From Augochlora pura (lineage: Eukaryota; Arthropoda; Insecta; Hymenoptera; Halictidae): a DNA stretch of 64,000 nucleotides. The stretch is taken from the NCBI RefSeq assembly GCF_028453695.1, contig NC_135781.1, positions 19,715,640 to 19,779,639 of the forward strand. Reading direction: 5' to 3'. The notes below the pieces were generated by a model. The model ran no database searches, had not been told where the DNA came from, and worked only from the letters and a program-made list of their open reading frames with translations. Shown one piece after another: positions 48,287 to 59,760 of this stretch. The stretch's first letter is position 1; each line of letters begins with the position of its first letter. A program made the position numbers and the translations under genes.

Positions 48287-48537
48287 TTAACCCCTTGCCG
48301 TACTATTTTCTTCATAGTTACAAGGATAAGCACTTTTTCTACTGTAACAATTGTTTAGAAGGAAAATGAAAAATACTTATTGCGTTTGTCGACATTTATT
48401 TAAATGGTTAAATACCGATGACAAGAGGACCGAATTTTATTCCGGCTTAAAAGGACGGAATAACATTTACATTTAACATGATATTAATAGAAATCTCTAT
48501 GACGAGCCAGACTCGTCAAAATACGGTAAGCAGTTAA
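48287..48537 (-). mobile_element. TTAA MITE, family B
   Basis: 251 bp. Left end TTAACCCCTTGCCGTACTA; the reversed right end begins TTAACTGCTTACCGTATTTT, an eroded match. The right side has GACGAGCCAGACTCGTC, nearly the full palindrome. Partner of the copy at 44984. Confidence 0.8.
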
Positions 48538-49825
48538 GAAGGTTGTTGAATGAAGATTTGTTACATCGTTTTATGCGTGTTCAGCGAGTGACGCAACAAT
48601 CGGTACAGTAAATATTTATCGTTGTTAAAAAATATTGTATTCCCCTTGTCATAAATCTGACAATAGCGTGCGTGAATTCGCTTAATATATCTTGGCCACG
48701 AAGGGGTCGCCGCTTCTCGACGAATCTACGGCTTGTCAGTACCTAATTTCCGAGCGAACAGGACTCGGGGATAGTTTCTCTCGGAAGCGGTGTCAGGAGG
48801 CATCCACCACGAGCAACTACAACAAGCCAATACCGACAAACGACTTTGGGAGTGGTCTCGTGACTACCGCGAAAGCAATGCATGGCAATTGCGATGTTTA
48901 TTATTACAACGTCGTGGCTGGCTCGCGCCGTGTTAGGCGTGAAACGGTCGGGCAGGTCGGGACCCCATTCCTTATCCCGCAGCAAGCCGGTGAAATGAAT
49001 TCTTCGGTGTAACACGTGCACTTGTGTGCATGTGCAACGACTTCTCGCCGCACCGCGCGCCGCGCGCCGCGCCGGCGAAGTTTTGCCATGGTGGTCCTGC
49101 GCGGGGGACCGCTATTTATGGGTTATTAATGTCGACCCGGGAAACTCTGATACACCGTGCTGACCCAGAACTGACAGCGAGACAGTATAAACGGGTAATT
49201 TCTCCGACGCGAATAGTTCGTTAGCGAGTACTCGGCCAGGAGACTCCCGGTTTTTATCGGGCCGGCCCGGCCCGTCGACAATGCCGAGATATTTTCGTTG
49301 TTGCTGCTTTGTTGTACTCGGCGACGAGAACCGTTCAACCGGTCGGCGATATATCTGTTGAGGACACCACGGTGTGAATACGTGTCCGGTGATACGCGAC
49401 ATTTGCCTAGGATATAAATTTAGCACTTGAATAATACACGATACAGTTAACGTTGTTGCGCGGCTTTGCATCTCGCGATATGCTCTGGTTTTACTTGCTC
49501 TGGAGATTCGAAGGCCAGCATCGCAATTTACACGATGGCAACATTTTTCGTCGGTGTCTACAGTGAGAAACGACAATATTCGAACGCGAAGCACCATTAA
49601 AAATTAACACGTCACAGATCATAACAATCTTTACATCTTTAATTTTGTTTTTATCTAGTAACTTTCTAGAAACTGAAATTTACGAGTAAATATGCTTAAT
49701 TTTATATAAACGAAATAAAATAGATGAAATAGAATGACACTATTATTTTATTTATGATAACTACATTCAAATTGGACAGATTAAGTTGTATTCTTTTGAG
49801 CTATTAAATTAGTTTACTAAACACT
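48538..49825. other. GC-rich unique sequence, no gene recognised
   Basis: GC-rich from 48690 to 49600. The longest frame here is 161 residues on the minus strand (49112-49597). It overlaps other open frames on both strands and shows no domain, so it is probably chance. Confidence 0.5.
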
Positions 49826-50036
49826 GTAAATTCTCTCGGATTGTCGCTCAGCTTATAAACAAAAATTAACAATTTTGGAAGCGGAGGTACGATTATTCGA
49901 CATTTGTGGTTCACTTTTATAGTCGTTAACAATTAGCAATTATAAAAACAAACCATTAGGGTCAAATAATCGTATCTGCTCTTCCCAAATCGTCCATTTT
50001 TGTTTACAAACTGAGGGACAATTAGAGAGAAATTAC
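49826..50036. mobile_element. Fold-back MITE with ~85-bp inverted repeats
   Basis: The left arm starts GTAAATTCTCTCGGATTGTC and the reversed right arm GTAATTTCTCTCTAATTGTC. Both continue through CTCAG.TT.TAAACAAAAAT and TACGATTATT.GAC. Only a short centre separates the arms. It is non-coding and different in sequence from the ACAGGGT fold-back family. Confidence 0.82.
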
Positions 50037-51671
50037 TACAATAGGTATAACATGTTACAAGAATTGTAGATGATTTGAATTACAACAAGAATAATTGTTA
50101 TATTATCATAACATTTTTTATATATGATTATATAGAAAATTTAAAATTTGCGTTTTGTAACATGTTGAATTTTTTCTCGCTCTCCTGTGTTATGCAGAAT
50201 GTCTACAGCTGCTATTTGAAATTAGGTTGGAAATATTTTATTATAAATAATATTTTAAATATTTATTTTATATTTCATAAAATATTTATTTAAATATTTT
50301 AAATTCAAACTCATCGCTGTCAGAGCAAAACATATTTAGAATACCCAAAACGACCTTTGTATGGCCTTGAGCATGATTAACGAGAAACGAGTATGATTGA
50401 AAAGAATAGATAACACAAGAAAATATTGAAATTACGTACAGTTCATTAAGTTTCTAAATTTCGAAATATTCAAGGTCATGAAAGTGGAGATAAAGTAAAA
50501 TAAAGTTGCCGGAGCTGAAAGATCGGCAATTTTTCGCTTATAATCCAGTGATCCCTTAATTTGATGGAGTAACGTAGTCGCTTTTGACGAACGAGGAGAA
50601 CGCATGACATCGATATCCCCGTTAAATGAGGCAGCGTAGGTTTCATTGGCGCGTCGCATACAAAGCAGGCCGGAATAAAAGGAGACACGGGGAGAAACGA
50701 AACGCGAAATTAGAGTGGAAAATTTCATGAAACGAACGCCGGTATTTACACGTCCCGTCCATCTAGAATCGGTTCACGGGGAATTTGACAAATTAGGCGG
50801 GAACGGGAGCCGGAACGCGTGGCCGCTGGAATTAAACGGCGGATTAATATTTTTCGTGAATAAATATTAATTTCGGCCGTCGCTCGGCCCTGCATCCAGA
50901 TCAGGCGTTTTAATTGCGAATAACGAAATCTTTCTGCTGATAATCCATAAAATTATAATCGACGGAGAAAATAGCACGGATTCACGCGGCTCTCCCGCTG
51001 GAAATTGGCTGGAGACCGTCCGAAAAACGCGTCCGTCATTATTCCAGGCCCGTTCCGGGGGCCGCATATTTTAAATAATGCGCGGGACGCGCGCCGTATA
51101 ATGCGGGCCAAAATTGCGACTGGAATTTTCACGCGTGGCCGTGTGTCGGCTGGTCAATAAAACACAATTGCCCGTTGCACATAACTCCCACCGTACCATT
51201 AATACGTTACCAGAACACGCGGCCTCCCGTGACACGGAAATGTCCGTTTGTTTAATCCCGTCGGGTTTTACGATTTCGCGCATCTCCGCGCGAAAGAGAA
51301 GCAACCGGCGCGGCGCGGCGCGGCGGCCACGAAACAGAGAAAATGAGAGAGAAACGCATTAGCGGGGAGGGCGAGCGCGGTGAATCTTTTAACGAGAGGG
51401 AAACGAACGTAGAAAGATACCGTTCGGGGCAGCTCGATCATGAATTTGCCGAGAAATTTATTCCCACCGGTTTCATCCGACGCCGCCACGAAAAGCCTTT
51501 AAACTTCTCGCTTCCCTTCGTTACAGCCACCATTTCTCACTTTCCGTTGCAACCGGTTGCTACAAATAGTCCCGCAAATAGGCGCCGTAGGTTACACGAG
51601 TTTGCGTAATTGAGACGACAGCGTCCCGAGATGCAATTTCTGTTCGCAAGCTGAAAATAAAGAAATCATTT
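50037..51671. other. AT-rich then GC-rich unique sequence
   Basis: AT-rich to about 50460, then CpG-rich to about 51600. The GC part includes GCGGCGCGGCGCGGCGCGGC-like sequence near 51308-51330. No gene recognised. Confidence 0.5.
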
Positions 51672-51780
51672 GAGAATTTTTGTGTGTCTTTCGTGAATCT
51701 TTTGGGAATTTTTGTGTGTCTTTCTTAAATCTTTTGGGAATTTTTGTGTGTCTTTCTTGAATCTATTGGGAATCTATGCT
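51672..51780. repeat. 32-bp tandem repeat, three copies
   Basis: The unit GRGAATTTTTGTGTGTCTTT, followed by a CNTRAATCTTTT tail, starts at 51672, 51704 and 51736. A partial fourth copy starts at 51768. A 120-residue frame overlaps it, beginning with a repeat-derived peptide, and has no domain. Confidence 0.88.
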
Positions 51781-52280
51781 AATCATTTTCTTGACATCTT
51801 TCTGATATGTTACCACGCGCTTTCCAAAGTGGAAAATATATTTTGTCTTAGAAATATGAAATCGGAAACGACACATACATCAATGTCTTTCCGATATGCT
51901 AAACTGACACATGGCGATAAAGTAGGTGATAGTTCCGTCACAATGTTGATGGTTCTACTGTCTGGATCTACTGGATCTACTGTCTGGACCCGTAGTGATG
52001 TCACGCTTACGCGATCATTTTACACTGAGTTCCCATTATTCTATTTATATTGCATTTCACTCCTCTATATTTAGTCTCAACGAATTTATTTGTAAATTTT
52101 GTCCGATTTGTGCACAATGTGTTATTTTCTTCTTGAAGATCGTATAATAAGGGTTAACCCTCAAGTATCATTGCTGTTTACACTTGTGTAGGCGACTTTG
52201 TGGGGTATATTCACAATTAATTGGTTTACGGTAATAAAAGACCGATATATTTTCGACCACAATAAAATATATAGTATTTA
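51781..52280. other. Unique sequence, no gene recognised
   Basis: No transposon ends apart from a lone GGGTTAACCCTCAAG near 52150. No gene recognised. Confidence 0.5.
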
Positions 52281-52383
52281 TTATGCAGAGTGCTCCCGGA
52301 TTAATTTGCCAAACTTTATATATGCGTTTGAGATCGTAAAACAAACAATTTTTCCTTTGGAAGTATATTCGTAAATGCTTCCT

Positions 52384-52667
52384 TTAACCCTTTCGCTACG
52401 AACGCTCTGTCCGCCGTGATACTTTCGCTGTAAAATCGTGATACTTTCGACGCGCCGCGCCGCGTCGAAAATTCGCGCATGGTTAATTGTCCTCCTTAAG
52501 ATTTTCCTAAACGTTAAATAACAACTGTGCTTGATGAGACAATGTTTTTTAACAAAACGTGTTGCTCGTAGCTTTAATATTAAAAGATATTTATACATAA
52601 TTCTGTTATTTATACCGGTCATCGCATGGACGGCGGATATATCCGGCACTCGTACCGGAAGGGTTAA
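52384..52667. mobile_element. TTAA MITE with a GC-rich hairpin, family C
   Basis: 284 bp, with TTAA at both edges. Ends TTAACCCTTTCGCTACGA and, reversed, TTAACCCTTCCGGTACGA, matching at 16 of 18 positions. Inside is a perfect 10-bp stem, TTTCGACGCG (52445-52454) with CGCGTCGAAA (52461-52470), around a 6-base loop. A direct repeat CGTGATACTTTCG occurs at 52415 and 52437. It sits just inside the left arm of the DD41D relic, so it inserted later. Confidence 0.8.
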
Positions 52668-52834
52668 GAAATACGTACTAAAATTATTAAAAGTTTCGAA
52701 TGAATAACATTGAAATGTCTTTTTCTGCAAGATCGGAGGTTATTAATGTATTGTAGTTTGCACTCTGAACAAAGCTCTATTAAACGCGACGTTCTTTAAA
52801 ACGTCAAACATTCCTTTAAACACGAGAGAGAAAA

Positions 52835-53092
52835 TTTCATTTGGATGGCTGTCTGGCTCATTATGGTAGAAAACAATGTGAATGACTTAATATTCATTTT
52901 CCCGGAAGATGTATCGATCGTGTTGCAGCTGTCAATTGGCTTCCGCATTCTCTGAACCTAACTCTCATGGATTTCTTAGTGTGGAAAGCATTGAAGAAAA
53001 AAGTGTACGAGGAACCTGTTAGTAACATTAAAACATTAAAATTGAGAGAAATGATAAGTTTACAGTCAATCGATCACTTCTTCTGTCATTAA
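52835..53092 (+). pseudogene. DD41D transposase fragment
   Basis: One plus-strand frame reads FHLDGCLAHYGRKQCE, a stop, LNIHFPGRC, VNWLPHSLNLTLMDFLVW and KKKVYEEPVSNIKTLK. This is the C-terminal catalytic part of the same superfamily as the transposase at 31.4-32.5 kb. The second Asp (HLDG) and third Asp (LMDF) are again 41 residues apart, counting the stop codon as one. The expected SPDLTPLD motif has eroded to SLNLTLMD. The first catalytic Asp and the DNA-binding region are gone. Clearly inactive. Confidence 0.8.
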
Positions 53093-53378
53093 TAGGTGCA
53101 ATTCTTGTCTTTTAATTGGAGATAGTCATTTTTAGTACCACGTGTAATAGTTTTATTATCTTTAATTATAAATGCAGCAATTTTCTTTAATAATACATGT
53201 GATAATCCTGAATTATTTCATTGGCATACATAACTAAGTCCTACAACTTTAATAGTAAATATCTTACGAAAGATGCATTCACGAGCATACTTCCAAAGGA
53301 AAGGAATTGTTTTACAAGTTTAAATTCATATGTAAAGTTTGACAATTTAGCTCGGGAACATTCTGTATACCCAATTAT

Positions 53379-53740
53379 ACAGAGTGTCCTAAAAATGTCT
53401 AATTACCCAGAAATGAGGGATTCGTGATATCATTTGAAGCAACTTGTTCCTTTATAAAAATGTTCTCCGGAGCATAGTTAAGGAGTTATTAGTGAAAAAC
53501 AGTGACCAATGATACGCGAGTTCGGCTGCAGCGAGGTGGGCGAGCGAACGCTGCCCAGTTACGCCAATTGGCTCTGACGCCTCGCACTAGCTGATCACGC
53601 CTCTCATTAGTCAGCTTTTCTCTTCAATAACTCATAAACGAAGCCGCGGATTGCATTTTCGCTAAGAGAAAAATTACTTCAAATGATCTGAGAACTTTCT
53701 CGTTTCACGACTACAGGTGACTTTTGAGATACTCTGTATA
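53379..53740. mobile_element. Fold-back element, ACAGAGTGTCC ends (copy 2)
   Basis: The left arm starts ACAGAGTGTCCTAAAA, and the reversed right arm TACAGAGTATCTCAAAAGTC. Both include GAGTTATT...AAAA and sequence around ATTTGAAG.AA. The centre is GC-rich, with GACCAATGATACGCGAG. It shares GAGTTATTA, AACAGTGACCAAT and AAACGAAGCC with the copy at 20759. It starts within 10 bp of the DD41D relic's right arm. Confidence 0.8.
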
Positions 53741-55381
53741 TTTCATTTATACCCTCGCGAAACCAGTTCAGAGTTATAATAATACACCGAATTTCGCACA
53801 AAAACTTTAGGATCTTATTTCCTAGATACAAAGTTATTGACTTGCAAAAAAAAGAACTCGACTTTTTCAACCGATTACACGAGCTGTTCCCATTAATACG
53901 ATAGAGTCTCGTGCGAGGGGCTCGTTTCGTGATCCGCCTGTTCCAGCAGTAACAAAGCGAGTTTTCCGCGAACCACCGGCAGCGAGAAGACACAAAGAGC
54001 TCGCGGCTCTCTTGACGATGTATCGTAATCACATTTTCGCGTGTTACCTAACGGATATTCCTTTTCAAGCGTGCACGTTCGATTCGCGGTTGAACGATGC
54101 GAGGCAGATAGCAAGGAGGCGTCTCGGAACGCAAGCTTTCCCCATGAAATCTCAAACTCGCAGGCAACAGCCGGCTGAAGACGGCTTCGGCCGTCGTTAT
54201 CGCCTACCTACGAATTATTCATTGTCGCTTTAGACAATAGAGATTACTTTATCTCCGGCGCGATGCGAGCACCGTGTACGCCTTGCGTCACTTACTTTCT
54301 CGTTGGATCGCCGTAAAGGACACGTTCTATCAAACGCTGTGCGTTAGCCAATCGTAATTCACACCCAGACGCGTTGCCTAATATGTGTACCGCTTCCTGA
54401 TACTGTAGGAAGTTGATCGGAGACGCGTGCGCCACTGACAGGCCTGTGAGAAATCGCTGTTTCCCGCATCCACCGCACCTTCTCTTTATTATTGTCTTTC
54501 TGGATGTTATATACTTAACGCTAGACTACGGATTGTGTGCATTTATGGCAAGATTCGGTAGTTACTATTTAAGACGAAGTAAGAAATGGAGTACGTAGGG
54601 CATGAAGTTGCTACTTGGTATTCATTCTTTGCAATTAATATAGACAATTGTTATTTTACATAGAAATCTTTAATCTAATTATGATAGTAGATGTGAAAGA
54701 TAAACGCCAATTACGTCTTTAGTTAGAAAAAGTAGGGATCGAAAGTTTTAGTAGTTGCACACTTGTACAAAATATACTTACGTTACAATTAAAAATCGGA
54801 AGAGGTGAGAAAAGTTTCTATTTAATGTTCAGTTTTATATCTCCTGTTGCCTAATTTGGGGCCCTCTTAGCCTGTTAATATAAGAAAAAACAATATATCG
54901 TTGTTGTCTAATAAACTTCTAATTTTTTAAAATATGTAAAATAGATGAATGTCAATGAATTCCGCTATAGTTGTCACAAAAGCATCCGCCTAATAGGATT
55001 AACTCTTCGCCGCAACATGATCATCACAGTTACAATAATTAGAACTTCTCAGATTGTAACAATTTCGTGGGAAAATGGGAAATACCACGCTAATCGTACC
55101 ATCGCCGGTCAAACGACTCGTTTCGTGTTTTTTAATTTATAATTATTAAAATCATAAAGCTCCTTTCATTAGAAATCGTTAATTATATTTTTTTATTTAA
55201 TACATAAAGAATAATATTTAAATTATTTTCTCACGTAAACGCTATGACAAAAATTGTCAAAAATAAATTCAACCTTTTAATTTGTGTAAGGCAACAGTCG
55301 CTATTAAATCTCGGTACGTTTATTGTTAAATTTAGTTAAAAGGTAATAAAAACCCTGTTTTAAGAGAAAGTTAGTAAGAAG
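53741..55381. other. Unique sequence, no gene recognised
   Basis: GC-richer at 53880-54480, AT-rich after 54600. No recognisable gene or element. Confidence 0.5.
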
Positions 55382-55631
55382 TTATCCCCTTGCACTACAA
55401 TAAGTCAAGTTGAACTCGTGATAAAAATTCCATACAAGATCTAAATATAAATATTATTAGTTTCTTCTAAATCGAAATAAAATTGAATTCTTCTGTTATC
55501 AAAGTTTCGAAACGAAATGAAGTAAAGGTAGTACAAGAAACAAAAATGATCTGATCCTATTAAAGAAAGTATTAAGAACAAATAAGTGCTAGTCAACACT
55601 GCGTGAAAGGAGTCGCAGTGCAAGGTGTTAA
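55382..55631 (+). mobile_element. TTAA MITE, family A
   Basis: 250 bp. The left TTAA has mutated to TTAT, followed by CCCCTTGCACTACAATAA. The right end is GTGCAAGGTGTTAA. The interior AAATCGAAATAAAATTGAA groups it with the copies at 28762 and 30693. The palindrome is degraded to CAAGTTGAACTCGT. Confidence 0.83.
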
Positions 55632-56085
55632 TTTATTGTTCAGAGTTCGCTTGTTCACAACATCCACGCCGAACGATCAAAGATCGGTTCTGCGTGTTCG
55701 TTCTACGGATTCGATCAGTTTGCCATCATAGTGTCTCTACTGTCCCGTGGAAATCAAATGTTGTCGCGGGGGGTAGAGGGTGGTAGTATTAAGGGCGACG
55801 CACTCAGCATTCGGATGGATACAATATCCGTACGTGGGTAGGCCGGCTTACATATTAATGTAATACATAATCACGCGGAGATTGGAGAGGCAGAGAGACC
55901 CGGCCCCCAAGATGAATGAGTGTTGCCGGGCTGAAAAGGCATGCGGTTGATCCAATGTGTCGTAATCCTGACCCCGTGAGCCTGCACGGTCGCTCCGTTC
56001 GACCGTACCCCGTGTCTTACCTGTATATAGCACACGTATCCGTTTAATCTGTTCGGCATACATCGACAGCCGGCATGCGAGTGCG

Positions 56086-56123
56086 CTCGCTTGCTCGCTC
56101 GGTCGTTCGCTCGCTCGCTCGTT
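56086..56123. repeat. CGCTCGCT/GTTCGCTCG simple repeat
   Basis: CGCTCGCTTGCTCGCTCGGT and further GCTCGCTCGCTCGTTCG units form a CpG-rich tetranucleotide-like tract. Confidence 0.8.
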
Positions 56124-56126
56124 CGC

Positions 56127-56684
56127 CTACACGTTATACAGTAAATAATACCGGCGATCGGAGAGAAAACTCCGATTGTAGTTAGCCGCTATCAGATCTT
56201 GGCTAAGTGAACAAGGAGTGTCTGGGAAAACGCATTTACCGTTTATGCATGCGCGAGCCGAGCCGAGCCGGTGTCTCCTGATCGGCGACGACGTCCGACC
56301 ACGTGAGACTCCCGCGATTTTTCCGGCTTCGGGTTCAACGACACTTTTTCCGCGACAGAGGACACAGAACAGGGAGGGTCTCGGCGAGTTTATGGGTCTC
56401 GAACGTGTCCAACTAAGGGTTAACAGAGGATCGTGCGTGGCTACGCGCAGTGATACCTGTCCACCGCCAAAGAAATAGTGGTACTTCGATCGGTGCGCTG
56501 TTGAAAATTCTCCGAGAAGAAGTTTTCCAATCGGTCTTATTTTATTGTCATGCTCGATACCCCTTCTCCGGGTACGTTTCCTGATACCTCGCCGTTTATG
56601 GCCGTGATTTACGTTTCGACAAATCCCATGCGGATTCCGGGACTCGTTGTTATTAGCGGCGAAATTATCTGGGAATGTTTCCAC
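56127..56684 (-). CDS. Hypothetical 185-residue frame, probably not a gene
   Basis: This is the longest non-transposon open frame in the window. It lies in GC-rich, CpG-rich DNA where long frames arise by chance. The product is basic (an RKRTRRRG run near residue 37), shows no signal peptide, no membrane segment and no domain that I recognise, and has overlapping open frames on the opposite strand. It is listed only because of its length. A real exon would need transcript or conservation evidence. Confidence 0.1.
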   Translation of the reverse strand: METFPDNFAANNNESRNPHGICRNVNHGHKRRGIRKRTRRRGIEHDNKIRPIGKLLLGEFSTAHRSKYHYFFGGGQVSLRVATHDPLLTLSWTRSRPINSPRPSLFCVLCRGKSVVEPEAGKIAGVSRGRTSSPIRRHRLGSARACINGKCVFPDTPCSLSQDLIAANYNRSFLSDRRYYLLYNV

Positions 56685-57608
56685 TCGCCGTTATGAGCTT
56701 TCTGGCAATTTAGTCGGCGTTCGTCCCTCGTTTCTCCTCCTTGTTTTGTTCTTTAAATTATATTCATAAATTGGTAAGAGTACAGTACGATGGTAGGATG
56801 AATAATTAACCCCGCAGTACACACGTGAACTTGTGAAACGAAGGTATGGACATGGGGCGCTTATGGACCCTCAGTAAGAGGTTGCATTTGTTGCTAATAA
56901 TATATGAATGTCTATGTATATTTTATGTCTCTTTATTCAAATTAGTATAATATAGTAGTATAATATAATTAATGAAATGTAAGGATGAAAGAAGCTATGG
57001 CTTCCTCGTGATGGGCCCCATTGGTTCCCCAGTGTGCACTGCAGGCTTAACTTTGTGATGAAGAGCAGGAATCTTAGATAAAGGCACAACTAATGTAGAG
57101 ATGTGGACGTTAGTTTGATGGAAAACTTCTCACAATTTCACTAAAAGATGAAAATATGGAAACTAAATTTTTACCGTGGAAATTGGTTCGCGCGCCGAGT
57201 ATTTTACTGAGAATCGGGAAAATATTAGTCAAACTGTCTAAAGACGGAAAATAATGAAACGATTAAAATGCAATTGGTGGAAATGAGTTATCGGACTTAC
57301 GAACTTTCTATGCTTCTGTTGGATCTGTTACATGGTTTGTGAATATCGTAATTCTCGCGTTTGCTCGTATGGATACTGTCATGCTGTCAATAAAGATTAA
57401 ATCCCACTCGGAAGCGATTCGAAGCTTATACAATTTTTGCAGCCACTATATTAGGCGTGTATCGAATACTAGAAGTAAGCGCTTTAGTGCCGTAGCATTA
57501 GCATGACACAACGTTTCTATGAAAATCGAAGCCTAGCATTCTTATACTGGGCACTGGTAATGCACTCTGATGTGCTAAGTTTAAACTGGTACATCAATAA
57601 CTACATTG

Positions 57609-57848
57609 TGAACCCTTAACTGGTACGATGATTTTTACAAAAATGACGGTTATATTTAGATCATGATAGACTTCAAACAAAAAATGTGAAAGTATACATA
57701 TAATTTAAGATATATAATCAATTGTATTTTATTCATAACTAGTTTAGAAAATAATCAAAATATGGAAAATTGAACTGTTATTAACAATTTAAGTAGAAAT
57801 TAGTACGATGTTGGAGTTGCTTAGGACTTCGTATCTGTTAAGGGTTAA
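57609..57848. mobile_element. TTAA MITE with AACCCTTAAC ends
   Basis: About 240 bp. Left end TGAACCCTTAACTGGTACGA; reversed right end TTAACCCTTAACAGATACGA. AACCCTTAAC and TACGA are shared. The right TTAA is intact, while the left has decayed to TGAA. Interior AT-rich and non-coding. I see no second copy in the window. Confidence 0.6.
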
Positions 57849-58719
57849 CGTAGACAATAATGTACAGTATATGTAATAATAGAAAATATATGCAATTTGT
57901 ACAAAATAAATACATGAAGCTTTTCTTATAAATTTTGTTGCGCTAATTATCGCAACCAAACATTATACTCGCTACTTTGTGAAGCTGTATATCTGACTTT
58001 GAGCAACTTTATTGTTAACACAATTTTTCGATGAGGCTTACAATGAAGAATCTTCAAAAAAGAATAAAGGATAAATATCTCCAGTAAAATGAGAAATGAA
58101 ATGTAACTTGTTGATTGTGTGTAAGTATGAAACATAATATGATGAACAATTATTCTAGAATTTCCTATACATATATTTTTATAAATGCACGAGCAACAAA
58201 CCGTTCCGAACAACATAGTCCAATTATTTCTTTTGGGACTGCTACTTAGATAAAAATTAAATTATTACGCTCCCTTTACATATTACCACATTAACGGCCA
58301 TGTTGTAAAAAATATCGTACGTAGTCAACAAAAATTGCTGTACCATATGTTACAAGCAGTACACTTCCGCATTTAGTTTTTATTTATTGCCCACTCTGTT
58401 CAACATTTTCCGGAAAGCTGAACCAAATTAAGTACACCATTAAATTAACGGTAGTCTGGTTTATGTAAGCTTTATGAGAGAATTTCAGTACGTGAACTGA
58501 AAAATCAGAATCATGTGAAATGTTAATAATAATGATAAAGATAAGGCGTAATGTTACTCTCTACCGATTACTTCCGGTAGCTAAAATGTTAAGAAAGTGA
58601 TGGAAATTGCTGGTGATTGTGGTACTTTCGGAAGATACAATCATTGTTCCCTAAAGTTTGTCTCAGTATGAACAATCTTCTGTCCAACCCCATTTAAACA
58701 GTTAATAAAATAATTCATC
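57849..58719. other. AT-rich sequence, no gene recognised
   Basis: Nothing recognisable. Confidence 0.5.
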
Positions 58720-58941
58720 GAATACCTTTTACTACCATTTCTTTTGCAACTACGTCGATTAGCACGTTCTCATTTTTAATAATTTCGCTAATAGAACAAA
58801 ATAATTGTTGTTTCTCCTACTTCTTTATATACTTCATATACTTTATATACTTAAAAATCAAATTTGGTTCTATGTAAGAAATGAGTAACATGCATAATCT
58901 CCATCCCAAATCTGATAAATTAATATAGTGGAAGGGGTTAA
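58720..58941 (-). mobile_element. TTAA MITE, family A, eroded
   Basis: The right end ATATAGTGGAAGGGGTTAA and the interior (CGATTAGCACG, TTTTTAATAATTTCGCTAATAG, CTTTATATACTT) align with the reversed family A copy at 30693. The left end survives only as AATACCTTTTACTACC. The palindrome is lost (CCCAAATCTGATAAA). Probably the oldest family A copy here. Confidence 0.6.
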
Positions 58942-59760
58942 CAGAGGTTAACACTAGCTAACTTAAGGTATCTCAGATATTATAAAAAAAATGGTAAAAG
59001 TTTTGGTCAGAAATGACCCGGCACCGCTGGCGAACTGTTAATACAGTAGCGTTCGGCGAACATATTGCCGCCACCTTACGCGAGAACAAATGATTTCCAT
59101 TACCCTGGAGACTCCGACCGTATTCCCTCGGTGTTCGACGAGAGAATTATTTCGTTTAAATCCCTGGATGGGCATCGAATGAATGATAAATAAAACGATG
59201 CTCACTGGCGTGTCAATTTGACGCGCGCCCGGCTCGCCTTTTAAATCGCGGAGAAGATAGCGTGGTATTATCGCGAACGTTAATCAGGATATTGTAAAAT
59301 GAATTTGGCGCGGGGCAGTTTTGCAGCAGCTGCGCGCGCCTCGCCGTTTCGGAACTGTTAATTGTCCCATTTTTCCTGCACCCGCCATAAATACAATACG
59401 GAACCGAAGCGATATGATGCATGGCGCGACACACATAAATATCGCCGGGCAAAGCGGCACTATATACCAACAGCGCAAATATCAGCGGGCCTGTAACTCA
59501 CTGGCTACCCTCCCCCACCTAGCCGATAAATACTTTTTTCAGTTAGCCTCGATTACCACGGCATAAATAATTGTTCCTTGACAGGCAATCGTTAACGATA
59601 CCTAATGGCGTACAAAGTAGCCGACCCGATTATATTACCCCAACACTTCTCCCCCCGACAATTATCCGATGTTTCCGCGATACATGCTAGATCGATCGAG
59701 TCTTTCTACGCTCGAAATATGGGGTGCGTTTATGAAGTAGTAGTGTCACATCATTTTTTA
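58942..59760. other. GC-rich unique sequence, no gene recognised
   Basis: CpG-rich between about 59030 and 59480. It contains a GCAGCAGCTGCGCGCGC segment with an E-box (CAGCTG) near 59326. No coding motif. Confidence 0.45.

Larger units (their letters stand above)
52281..53370 (+). mobile_element. Second DD41D transposon relic with ~105-bp inverted repeats
   Basis: The segment 52281-52384 and the reverse complement of 53264-53370 align at roughly three quarters of positions. Shared blocks include ATACTTCCAAAGGAAA, TTGTTTTAC and TAAAGTTTG. Between them lie a transposase fragment and an inserted TTAA MITE. The element is about 1.09 kb, or about 0.8 kb without the MITE, so much of the gene is lost. 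Age is suggested by the diverged arms and the internal stop. Confidence 0.75.
55632..57608. other. Unique sequence with GC island, no supported gene
   Basis: GC-rich from about 55650 to 56710, AT-rich after. It contains the CGCT-rich tract and the 185-residue frame listed separately. From 56720 to 57608 nothing is recognisable. Confidence 0.5.

Noticed and set aside
49112..49597. 161-residue minus-strand frame
   Set aside because: GC-rich region with overlapping frames on both strands. No recognisable domain or start context.
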